A DNA stretch of 64,000 nt from Schlegelella_A sp036496385 (lineage in GTDB: Bacteria > Pseudomonadota > Gammaproteobacteria > Burkholderiales > Burkholderiaceae_C). Below, in pieces: positions 8,659-16,541 of this stretch; within the stretch, counting starts at the first letter, position 1; each line of letters starts with the position of its first letter. The stretch covers positions 40,654 through 104,653 of the forward strand of contig DASXLD010000071.1 of assembly GCA_036496385.1 (NCBI GenBank), given 5' to 3'. The notes beneath the pieces were generated by a model. The model was not told where the DNA came from. It saw nothing but the letters and a program-made list of their open reading frames with translations, and did not search any database. The translations under genes were made by a program, and so were the position numbers.

Positions 8659-8688
8659 AGTATAGCGGCGGCTTCGACGCCGTGGCAA
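8659..8688 (-). promoter_or_regulatory. Sigma70-type promoter of the paa operon
   Basis: On the minus strand TTGCCA (8683-8688, five of six consensus bases) and TATACT (8659-8664, five of six) are separated by 18 bp, about 55 nt upstream of the paaG GTG. It is the best promoter match noticed in this very GC-rich window. It sits in the 112-nt gap between the topoisomerase stop and paaG. Confidence 0.65.
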
Positions 8689-8715
8689 GAGGCTTCTGCG
8701 TGCCCGGCGCTGCCA

Positions 8716-9789
8716 TCAAACGCGAGCGAGGAAGGCGAGCAGGCGGCGCTCGTCGACGTCCAGCCCGGCCTTGCGCACGGTCTCGAGACTGGCGCGCGTT
8801 TCGTCGTCGAGCTCGCTCGTGAGGACATCGAGGATGCGCGGATGGACGTACGACTTCCGGCAGACCGCGACGGTGTTGCCGAGTCGCTTGGCGACCTCGG
8901 CGAGAAGCTCCCGCGGGCTCGGCCGTGACTTCGGGTCGAGCTCGGCGTGCTCGATCCAGAGCGCGAGCGCGTGCACCGAGCCGTGCCAGGTACGAAAGTC
9001 CTTGGCGGTGAAGTCGGCACCGCCGGCGGCGCGGATATAGGCGTTGACGTCGTCCGAGCCGACGACGTGCGGCTCGCCGTCCTCGCCGACGTACTGGAAC
9101 AGGTCCTGCCCCGGCATCGCCTGGCAGCGCCTGACGACGCGAGCGACGCGCGGGTCGTCGAGCGCGACCTCGTGCTCCTTGCCGCTCTTGCCGCGAAAGC
9201 GCAACCGAAGTCGCCCGCCCGAGACGGCGGCGTGGCGGTTGCGCAGGGTCGTCAGGCCGAACGAGCGATTGGACCGCGCATATTCCTCGTTGCCGATGCG
9301 CACGAAGGTCGTGTCGAGCAGGCGGACGATCGTCGCCAGCACGGTCTCGCGCCGTGGCGTCGCGCCGAGCGGTGCGGCGAGGTCGGCCCGCACGCGCTTG
9401 CGCAACCGTGGCAGCGCGGCGCCGAACTCGAGCATCCGCTCGAACTTGTCCTGATCCTTGGCGAGTCGCCACGCAGGGTGATAGCGGTACTGCTTGCGGC
9501 CGCGCGCGTCGCGGCCGGTGGCCTGCAGATGCCCGTTCGCGAGCGTGCAGATCCAGACCCGCTCGTAGGCAGGCGGGATCGCGAGCGAGCGGATGCGCTC
9601 GAGGTCGGCGGCGCGGCGCAGGCGCTTGCCGTCGGGCTCGAGGTAGGCGAAGCCGCCGCCCCGACGCACGCGCCGAATCCCCGGCCCGTCGTCGCTGACC
9701 CAGACGAGCCCCGGCGGCGCCGTCGCGTTCGGCGCGACAGCCGCAGCGCGTCTCCTCGCGATCGGGCGCGCTACCGGCGCCCCGTTCAT
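8716..9789 (-). CDS. DNA topoisomerase IB (poxvirus/eukaryote type)
   Basis: 357 residues. Type IB enzymes relax DNA by nicking one strand through a 3'-phosphotyrosine. The N-terminal domain has GGGFAYLEPDGKRL and SLAIPPAYERVWIC; the catalytic core carries FVRIGNEEYARSNRSFGLTTLRNRH, an RTWHGSVHAL segment (KxxRTW-like His/Arg region) and the tyrosine nucleophile in CRKSYVHPRIL (about residue 317). The start is ATG 9789. A small proline-rich frame overlaps this start by ATGA. The gene is monocistronic or paired with that small frame, and its stop lies just upstream of the paa promoter. Confidence 0.93.
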   Translation of the reverse strand: MNGAPVARPIARRRAAAVAPNATAPPGLVWVSDDGPGIRRVRRGGGFAYLEPDGKRLRRAADLERIRSLAIPPAYERVWICTLANGHLQATGRDARGRKQYRYHPAWRLAKDQDKFERMLEFGAALPRLRKRVRADLAAPLGATPRRETVLATIVRLLDTTFVRIGNEEYARSNRSFGLTTLRNRHAAVSGGRLRLRFRGKSGKEHEVALDDPRVARVVRRCQAMPGQDLFQYVGEDGEPHVVGSDDVNAYIRAAGGADFTAKDFRTWHGSVHALALWIEHAELDPKSRPSPRELLAEVAKRLGNTVAVCRKSYVHPRILDVLTSELDDETRASLETVRKAGLDVDERRLLAFLARV

Positions 9790-9953
9790 CCGGCCGCGAC
9801 CGCGGGCGGCGCCGGCGCGCGGGGCTCGCGCACTGGCGATGGCCGAGACGGCTGCGGATCGTCGATCGCCGGCGGCACGCCTTGCGGATGTTGCGGCGTC
9901 GGCGGCAGCGGCATCGGCGGTTCTGGCTTCGGAGGACAAGGTTCGTTCGACAA
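9786..9953 (-). CDS. Possible small proline-rich protein coupled to topoisomerase IB
   Basis: A 55-residue frame opening at TTG 9953 and reading MSNEPCPPKPEPPMPLPPTP... PAPPAVAAG, over one third proline, with no further motif. Its TGA overlaps the topoisomerase ATG (ATGA), the same coupling seen at many true gene pairs here. Against it: a rare TTG start, no strong ribosome site, and GC-rich DNA easily yields proline-rich frames. Unknown function; listed as tentative. Confidence 0.3.
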   Translation of the reverse strand: MSNEPCPPKPEPPMPLPPTPQHPQGVPPAIDDPQPSRPSPVREPRAPAPPAVAAG

Positions 9954-10409
9954 GGACTTCGGCTCGACGTGAACAGCGCTCGCCCGGGCAAGCCTCGTGC
10001 CGTCGGGCGGACGCCGCGGCGACGGCAGCGTGCATTGCCCCGCGCGGCGCTTGTCCCTTTCGTTTCGCTCTCTGGCCGATGCCCCGACGCCTCGTGCGGC
10101 ACGTGCGACAACTGCATCCGAGGGCGTGACCGTCGTCTTCTCCGAAGGCGCGAAGCGCGTCTTCCTGCCGGCGTTCGTTTGCCGCTCCGCGGCGAAGAAG
10201 CGGCACCGGCCGGGGTCGGCAAGAGTTGCCGCAAGCGCTGCCTGAGCGGCGGCGGCGAAGGCCGCGCCGGAGCAGGCTCGATGCGCTGCCACCGAGGAGA
10301 AACCGAGCGTCGGCGGATTTGGCACGGGTGTTGCTCTCAGACCGCTCGCCCGAGCGCGGCGCGACTGCTGCGCGCGGCCTTGCGAATCTTCCTTCGACGG
10401 CAACAAGCC
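9954..10409. other. Intergenic region upstream of rpoN, no confident gene
   Basis: About 450 bases. Frames open on both strands but they are arginine/alanine-rich and lack a ribosome site or recognisable domain. The region should hold the promoter of rpoN and of the divergent topoisomerase; I could not identify convincing -35/-10 boxes. Confidence 0.5.
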
Positions 10410-11870
10410 ATGAATTTCCCGACCCTCCAACCCCGTCAGCGCCAACAGCACACCGTCACGCCGCGGCTGCAGCACGCAGTCCGGCTCCTGCAGCTCTCGT
10501 CGCTCGACTTCGCGCAGGAGGTGCAGGACGCGATGGGCCGCAATCCGTTCCTCGAGGTCGAGGATTCGCCGCCCGATGCCGGCCGGGTCGATATCGCATC
10601 GGCAGGCAGCGAGGGCGAGCCGCGCGGCATCGACCTCGAGGCGATGGCGCCGATCGTCGATGCGCCGTACGAGCGCGAGAGCTGGCAGCCATCGTCGAGC
10701 GGCTTGCGCCAGCCCAACACCGACAGCGACGTCGCTGCGCTCGACATGATCGCCGCCGACGTGGGCCTGCGCCAGCACCTGCACAGCCAGATCAACGTCC
10801 TGCCGCTCGGCGAGCGCGATCACGCGCTGGCGTGCGCGATCATCGAGTCGCTCGACGACGACGGCTATCTGCGGGTCGAGCTCGACGAGCTCGCCGCGAC
10901 CGCCGGCATGACGCCGCCGGTCGAGCCGTCCGAGATGCAGATCGCGCTGAAGCACGTCCAGGCGCTCGATCCTGCGGGAATCGGCGCACGCAACGTCGCC
11001 GAGTGCCTGCTGCTGCAGCTGCCGCAGGTCGAGGACGCGGAGGAGCGCGCGATCGCTCGCGCCATCGTCGCCGGCCACCTCGACCGTCTGGCCCAGCACG
11101 ACGTCAACGGTCTGGCGCGGCTGCTCAAGCGCACGCCGGCGCAGATCGAGGCCGCCTGCGAGCGGATCCGCCACCTCAGCCCCCGGCCGGGCTGGAACGT
11201 CGAGCCGACCGCAACCCAGTTCATCACGCCGGACGTGATCGTGCGCAAGGTCCGCGGCCGCTGGACGGTGACGCTCAACCGCGCCGTCGTGCCGCGGGTC
11301 AAGCTCAACCAGGCGTACGCGTCGATGTTCCAGGAACACCGCGACAGCCAGCACGGCGAGCTCGCGCAGCATCTGCAGGAGGCACGCTGGACGGTGAAGA
11401 ACGTGCAGCAGCGCTTCTCGACGATCCTGATGGTCGCCGAGGCGATCCTCAAGCGCCAGCAGCACTTCCTCGAATTCGGGCCGATGGCGATGAAGCCGCT
11501 CGGCCTGCGCGAGATCGCCAACGAGCTCGGCTTGCACGAATCGACGGTCTCGCGGGTGACCAACAACAAGTACATGGCGACGCCGGTCGGTGTCTTCGAG
11601 CTCAAGTACTTCTTCTCGCGCGAGATGGCGACGGCGAGCGGCGGCGCCTGCTCGGCGACCGCGATCCGCGGCGTCATCAAGGGGATGATCGACGCCGAGA
11701 GCCCGACCGATCCGCTTTCGGACGCGCAGATCGCCCGCCTGCTCGTCCGCCAGGGCCTCAAGGTAGCGCGGCGAACCGTCACCAAATATCGCCAGCTGCT
11801 CAAGGTCGCGTCGGTCGAGCGGCGCCGCCGCATCGGTCGGCCGGCGGCCGACGGCGAAGCGCTGGCGTGA
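10410..11870 (+). CDS. rpoN: RNA polymerase sigma-54 factor RpoN
   Basis: 486 residues. Region I (Gln/Leu-rich, activator-responsive) is visible as QHTVTPRLQHAVRLLQLSSLDF; an acidic region II follows; the core-binding domain includes LDPAGIGARNVAECLLLQL. The helix-turn-helix is LREIANELGLHESTVSRV. The RpoN box, which reads the -24 element, is ARRTVTKYRQLL near the C-terminus. The ATG at 10410 begins the typical MNFPTLQPRQRQQ. The histidine kinase gene starts on the last base of its stop (TGATG), so sigma-54 and the kinase may be coexpressed. Confidence 0.97.
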   Translation: MNFPTLQPRQRQQHTVTPRLQHAVRLLQLSSLDFAQEVQDAMGRNPFLEVEDSPPDAGRVDIASAGSEGEPRGIDLEAMAPIVDAPYERESWQPSSSGLRQPNTDSDVAALDMIAADVGLRQHLHSQINVLPLGERDHALACAIIESLDDDGYLRVELDELAATAGMTPPVEPSEMQIALKHVQALDPAGIGARNVAECLLLQLPQVEDAEERAIARAIVAGHLDRLAQHDVNGLARLLKRTPAQIEAACERIRHLSPRPGWNVEPTATQFITPDVIVRKVRGRWTVTLNRAVVPRVKLNQAYASMFQEHRDSQHGELAQHLQEARWTVKNVQQRFSTILMVAEAILKRQQHFLEFGPMAMKPLGLREIANELGLHESTVSRVTNNKYMATPVGVFELKYFFSREMATASGGACSATAIRGVIKGMIDAESPTDPLSDAQIARLLVRQGLKVARRTVTKYRQLLKVASVERRRRIGRPAADGEALA

Positions 11871-13537
11871 TGGCGCCGCCGGCGCGTGGCATGCCGATTG
11901 CCGCCGCTCAGTCCGGAGTTGCCCGACATCGGCGCAACGCGGACCGAAGGCCGGCCGTGACAGGCGAATCGCGACCTACTTCCATCGAGGCGGACCCCGA
12001 GCTCGATCGCACCGCTGCGCCGACCGCGAGCGACGAATCGGTGCATCTGCTCGAGGCGGCACCGGTCCTCATCTGGAGCGCCGGGCTCGATCGCTCGAAC
12101 GACTGGTTCAGCCCCTCCTGGACCGTCTTCACCGGCCGTGGCATGGAGCAGCTCGTCGGCGAGGGCTGGATGCTCGCCGTCCACCCCGAAGACCTCGACC
12201 GCTGCGTCGGCATTCGCGCGACGAGCTTCGACGCGCGCACCCCGTTCTCGATGGACCTGCGGCTGCGTCGCCACGACGGCCAGTACCGCTGGATGCTGGA
12301 CAACGGCGTGCCGCGCTTCGGCGCCGACGGCGCGGCGATCGGCTACGTCGGCAGCTGTGTCGACATCCACGAGAGGAAGGAGCTCGAGGAGTCGCTTGCC
12401 GAGCGCACCCAGCAACTGCGCCTTGCCGAGCGTCGCCAGGGCCAGTTCCTCGCGATGCTGTCGCACGAGCTGCGCGGCCCCCTGGCGCCGATCGCCAACG
12501 CCGCGAGCGTGCTGCGCACGCTCGAGCACACCAATCCGATCCTGGTCCGGCTGCGCGAGATCCTCGAGCGCCAGGTCGCGAGGCTCGGCCACCTGATCGA
12601 AGAGCTGATCGACGTCACCCGCGCGGCGCAGGGCCAGATCACGCTCGTTCGCGAGCGAACCTCGATCGAGAGCGTCGTCCAGGCGGCGGTCGCGAGCAGC
12701 CACGACAAGCTGACCTCAGGCGGCCACCAGCTCGACGTCGACGTCCCCGACGAGCGGCTGTTCGTTCGCGGCGACCGCGGCCGGCTCGCACAGGCGCTGT
12801 CGCACCTCATCGTCAACGCGGCCAAGTTCAGCTTCGAGCCGAGCACGATCGCGATCAGCGTCCGTCGCGCGGCGCGGACCGTCCACATCTCGGTCAAGGA
12901 CAAGGGCGCGGGAATCGATGCCGAGTTCCTGCCGCACGCGTTCGAGCTGTTCGCGCAGCAGGACCAGACGCTCGCCCGCACGCTCGGCGGCCTCGGCGTC
13001 GGCCTGACGCTGGCCCGCCGGATCGCGCAGCTGCACGGCGGCGACGTCGAGGGATTCAGCGAAGGCCCCGGCCACGGCAGCGAGTTCGTCCTCTGGCTGC
13101 CGCTGATGGCCGCCGACGCGGCCGCCGATGCCGACGGCCAGAACGACGTGCCACGCCTGAGCGAGAGCTACCGCGTCCTCATCGTCGAGGACAACGCCGA
13201 CGCGCTCGAGAGCCTGCGTTTGCAGATGGAGCTCTGGGGCACCGAGGTCAGCACCGCGAGAAGCGCGGAGGAAGCGCTCGGCATCGCCGAGACGGTGCGG
13301 CCGCAGATCGTGCTCTGCGACATCGGCCTGCCGGGGATGGACGGCTTTCGCCTCGTCGCACCGATGCGCGAGAAGCTGAAGGGCGCGCCGGTCGTCTTCG
13401 CCGCCGTCACCGGCTACGCGAGCGCCGACGATCAACGGCGGGCGCTCGACGCCGGCTTCGACTCGTTCTTCGTCAAGCCGCTCAACCCGGCGAGCCTCGC
13501 CAACCTGCTGCGCTCGTACCCCGGCCGGCCGGGCTGA
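11870..13537 (+). CDS. Soluble PAS-containing hybrid histidine kinase with C-terminal receiver
   Basis: 555 residues without an obvious membrane segment. Order: N-terminal linker, PAS/PAC domain (about 65-170, PVLIWSAGLDRSNDWFSPSW to GSCVDIHERKELE), HisKA dimerisation domain with phospho-accepting His in FLAMLSHELRGPLAP (about 205), HATPase_c with N box HLIVNAAKFS and G boxes KDKGAGID and GLGVGL, then a receiver domain (about 440-550) with phospho-Asp in VLCDIGLPGMDG and Lys in FFVKPLNP. The start overlaps the rpoN stop; GTG about 90 nt downstream is an alternative. A convergent sigma54 activator follows, suggesting one circuit, but the signal is unknown. Confidence 0.9.
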   Translation: MAPPARGMPIAAAQSGVARHRRNADRRPAVTGESRPTSIEADPELDRTAAPTASDESVHLLEAAPVLIWSAGLDRSNDWFSPSWTVFTGRGMEQLVGEGWMLAVHPEDLDRCVGIRATSFDARTPFSMDLRLRRHDGQYRWMLDNGVPRFGADGAAIGYVGSCVDIHERKELEESLAERTQQLRLAERRQGQFLAMLSHELRGPLAPIANAASVLRTLEHTNPILVRLREILERQVARLGHLIEELIDVTRAAQGQITLVRERTSIESVVQAAVASSHDKLTSGGHQLDVDVPDERLFVRGDRGRLAQALSHLIVNAAKFSFEPSTIAISVRRAARTVHISVKDKGAGIDAEFLPHAFELFAQQDQTLARTLGGLGVGLTLARRIAQLHGGDVEGFSEGPGHGSEFVLWLPLMAADAAADADGQNDVPRLSESYRVLIVEDNADALESLRLQMELWGTEVSTARSAEEALGIAETVRPQIVLCDIGLPGMDGFRLVAPMREKLKGAPVVFAAVTGYASADDQRRALDAGFDSFFVKPLNPASLANLLRSYPGRPG

Positions 13538-13555
13538 GCCGCCGGCGCGGCGGCG

Positions 13556-14947
13556 TCAGCGAATTTCGTCGAGAGTGCCGGGCTCGCTCACCGGCTCGCC
13601 GTCATCGGCGGCGTATTCCTTGAGACGGTTGTAGAGCGTCTTCAGGCTGATGCCGAGCGCCGCCGCCGTCTTCTCCTTGTGGCGGCCGAGATGCTCGAGC
13701 GTCGCCAGCGTCAGCATCCGGTCGGCCTCGGCGAGCGTGGTGCCGATGCGCACGGTGATGCTCGCCGCCGGACCTCCGGCGACAGCGCTCCCCGGTGCGA
13801 CCGGCAGGCCGTCGTCGTGGATCGTCGCGCCCGTCGTCATCACGTAGGCGCGATAGACGACGTTGCGCAGCTCGCGGACATTGCCGGGCCAGCGGTAGGC
13901 GGCGAACCGCTCGAGGACGTCGTCGCCGAGCCGTTTGGCCGCGCCTTCGCGCTCGCCGATCTGGGCCAGGAAATGGCGGGCGATGAGCGGGATGTCCTCG
14001 GTCCGCTCGCGCAGCGGCGGCAGGTGAATCGGAAAGACGTTGAGCCGATAGAGCAGGTCCTCGCGAAGCTTTCCCTTGGCGACCGCATCGGCGGGACTGC
14101 GGTTGGTTGCCGCGATGATGCGAACGTCGGTCTCCTGCATCTGGGTCGAGCCGACCCGCATGAAAGTGCCGGTCTCGAGAACGCGCAGCAGCTTGACCTG
14201 GAGATCGAGCGGCATCTCGGTGATCTCGTCGAGCAGCAGCGTGCCGCCGTTGGTGCGCTCGAAGAAGCCCAGATGCTGGCGGTCGGCGCCGGTAAAGCTC
14301 CCCTTCTCGTGGCCGAAGATCTCGCTTTCCATCAGGTGCGGCGAGATCGCACCGCAGTTGAGACCGAGGAAGGGGTGGCTGCGCCGTCGGCTGAGATCGT
14401 GCACGGTGCGCGCGACGACTTCCTTGCCGGTGCCGCTCTCACCGGTGATGAAGACCGAGACGTTGGTCGCGGCGACGCGGACGATCTGCTGGTAGATCTT
14501 CTGCATCGGCGCGGCGCGGCCCCAGAGCGCACCGAAGTGGCCCTCGGCTTCGAGCACCGACTGCAGATCGCCTGCGGCCGCCTTCAGCGCCGACGGCTTG
14601 GTGACCCGTGACAGCACGCCCTGGAGCTGCTTCAGGCTCATCGGCTTGACGAGGTAGTCGGCGGCGCCGAGCCTGAGCGCCTGGATCGAAGTCTCGAGGC
14701 TGGCGTGGCCGGTGATCAGGACCAGCTCGGTGTTGGTCAGCTGCTTGGCGTCGTTGAACAGCTCCATTCCGCTGCCGTCCGGCAGCATCAGGTCGAGCAG
14801 GACGATGTCGGGCTCCTGCAGCGCGATCTGGCGCCGCGCGTCGCGCAGCGACCCGGCAGTGGCGACGCTGAAGCCTTCGTTGGCGATCAGCATCGCCATC
14901 GTTTCCGCAGCGTCGGAATCGTCGTCGACGAGCAAGGCGTGAGGCAC
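13556..14947 (-). CDS. NtrC-family sigma54-dependent response regulator
   Basis: 463 residues: receiver domain (1-120, DDDSDAAET, phospho-Asp in IVLLDLMLPDGSG, Lys in YLVKPMS), AAA+ domain with Walker A GESGTGKE, the sigma54-contacting GAFTGA loop (present here as GSFTGA) and Walker B GGTLLLDEITEM, and a C-terminal Fis-type HTH (TAAALGISLKTLYNRLKEY). It should remodel the sigma54 holoenzyme made by the nearby rpoN. The GTG start at 14947 has GGGAGAAGG before it. It converges with the hybrid kinase gene, 18 nt between stops. Confidence 0.93.
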   Translation of the reverse strand: MPHALLVDDDSDAAETMAMLIANEGFSVATAGSLRDARRQIALQEPDIVLLDLMLPDGSGMELFNDAKQLTNTELVLITGHASLETSIQALRLGAADYLVKPMSLKQLQGVLSRVTKPSALKAAAGDLQSVLEAEGHFGALWGRAAPMQKIYQQIVRVAATNVSVFITGESGTGKEVVARTVHDLSRRRSHPFLGLNCGAISPHLMESEIFGHEKGSFTGADRQHLGFFERTNGGTLLLDEITEMPLDLQVKLLRVLETGTFMRVGSTQMQETDVRIIAATNRSPADAVAKGKLREDLLYRLNVFPIHLPPLRERTEDIPLIARHFLAQIGEREGAAKRLGDDVLERFAAYRWPGNVRELRNVVYRAYVMTTGATIHDDGLPVAPGSAVAGGPAASITVRIGTTLAEADRMLTLATLEHLGRHKEKTAAALGISLKTLYNRLKEYAADDGEPVSEPGTLDEIR

Positions 14948-15107
14948 TCGGACCTTCTCCCAGACAGATCGGCGTATGGTAGCCAGCTGCAGCGCGACCG
15001 ATCTTGTCGGACGCTACTCCCAAATCGCGCGCCCGTTCGCTTTCCATCGTAGGCAGCGCCGGGGCGACTCTCCAGTCGGCTCCGCCGATTCACTCGTCGG
15101 ACGTTGC

Positions 15108-16382
15108 CTACGCGGCGCGAGGCAACGAGGTCGTCGCCCTGGGAACGAGCACCTTCGCCTTGTGGTCCCGATCCGGGGTCCAGCCGACGACGGAGAGGAG
15201 AACGAAGAAGCCGAGCACGTAGCCGACCGCGACGTGCCATCCGCCCGTGATCCATGCCTGGGTCGACCGTGCTTCGGGGAACTGGCTCGCGAGGGCAACG
15301 CCGGCCGACGACCCGAACCAGATCATCGAGCCGCCGAAGCCCACTGCGTAGGCGACGAAGCCCCAGTCGTAGCCGCCCTGACGCAGCGCGAGCGCGGTCA
15401 ACGGGATGTTGTCGAACACGGCGGAGACGAAGCCGAGGCCGAGCGTGACCGGCCACGACGCCGCGGGAAGCGCTTCGACCGGCATCATCGACGCGCACAA
15501 CACGAGGCCGACCAGGAAGATGCCGCCGCGCGTCGCCGACGGCAGGACGCTCCAGTCGGGCGGCACGCTCGGCGCTGCCAGCAGCAACGCAAGCCAGACC
15601 GCGATCCCGATCGCCGGGATGCGATCGAGGACGCTGCCGTGATGCAACTGGCCGACGACGTTGGCGACGATCGCCGCCGCGAGCATCGCAGCGACGACGA
15701 AGAGGTGGCGCCAGACTGCCGTCACTCCCAGTGGCGCTTCCTTGGTGATCGGCTGGTAGGCGTGCTGCTGGCGTGAGGCGATGATGCCGAAGAAGAGCAG
15801 CGCCGGCACGGCCGCGGCGTAGGCGTCGATCACTTGCTGCGGAGACACACCGTCGATCCACATCATCGTCGTCGTCGTGTCGCCGACGACGCTGCCCGAG
15901 CCGCCGGCGTTGGACGCGGCGACGATCGCGGCCAGGAAGCCGACGTGGACGCGGCCGCGGTAGATCGCCGTCGCCATCGTGCCGCCGATCAGCGCGGCGG
16001 CGATGTTGTCGAGAAAGCTCGACAGGACGAACACGATCACGAGCATCGCGAAGCCGCCCTTCCAGTCGTCGGGGAGCAGGCGCGGCAGCAGGATCGGCAC
16101 CCGGCTCTCCTCGAAGTGGCGGGCGAGGAGGGCGAAGCCGACGATCAGCAGCAGCAGGTTGACGACGAGCACCCATTCGCTCGCCAGGTGCTGGCCCAGC
16201 CCGTCGACGCCGGCGTGGCCGCGGAACGACGAGAAGACGAGCTTGTAGAGCGTGATCGTCGCCACGCCGATCAGGCTGACGCGCAGCGAGTGATGGTGCA
16301 GCAGCGCGACGCCGGCCAGGACGGCCGCGAAGAGAAAGAACTCGATCGGGATGCCGGCGACGGCGGGGATCTCGGTGTGCAT
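15108..16382 (-). CDS. NhaD/ArsB-superfamily sodium-proton antiporter-like membrane protein
   Basis: 424 residues with about 12 hydrophobic segments and no soluble domain. Features of the citrate/Na+-H+ antiporter superfamily: SSFLDNIAAALIGGTMA (about 140-156) and SAVFDNIPLTALAL (about 335), a paired D-N-I repeat of the ion-transporter fold, plus SNAGGSGSVVGDTTTTMMW. It probably exchanges Na+ or another ion for protons; the specificity cannot be read. It starts at ATG 16382. The 160 nt between it and the NtrC-type gene hold no gene. Confidence 0.82.
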   Translation of the reverse strand: MHTEIPAVAGIPIEFFLFAAVLAGVALLHHHSLRVSLIGVATITLYKLVFSSFRGHAGVDGLGQHLASEWVLVVNLLLLIVGFALLARHFEESRVPILLPRLLPDDWKGGFAMLVIVFVLSSFLDNIAAALIGGTMATAIYRGRVHVGFLAAIVAASNAGGSGSVVGDTTTTMMWIDGVSPQQVIDAYAAAVPALLFFGIIASRQQHAYQPITKEAPLGVTAVWRHLFVVAAMLAAAIVANVVGQLHHGSVLDRIPAIGIAVWLALLLAAPSVPPDWSVLPSATRGGIFLVGLVLCASMMPVEALPAASWPVTLGLGFVSAVFDNIPLTALALRQGGYDWGFVAYAVGFGGSMIWFGSSAGVALASQFPEARSTQAWITGGWHVAVGYVLGFFVLLSVVGWTPDRDHKAKVLVPRATTSLPRAA

Positions 16383-16541
16383 CGGCGTTGCTCGCGAGGC
16401 GCCGACGCCCGCGTCCTTTCAAGGAGTGCGGCGATTGGAAGCGAAATCCGGTGCGGCGCGAATCAGGGAAGCCGCGGGTGGCGCCGGATTCGTCCGGGCG
16501 GCTTGATCGTCGCCCGGGCGGTTGCGGCCCCGGAACGAGGC

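Noticed and set aside
15049..15111. Inverted repeat (GTAGGCAGCG / CGTTGCCTAC) around the antiporter stop as a terminator
   Set aside because: The loop is over 40 nt, one mismatch is present and no T-run follows.
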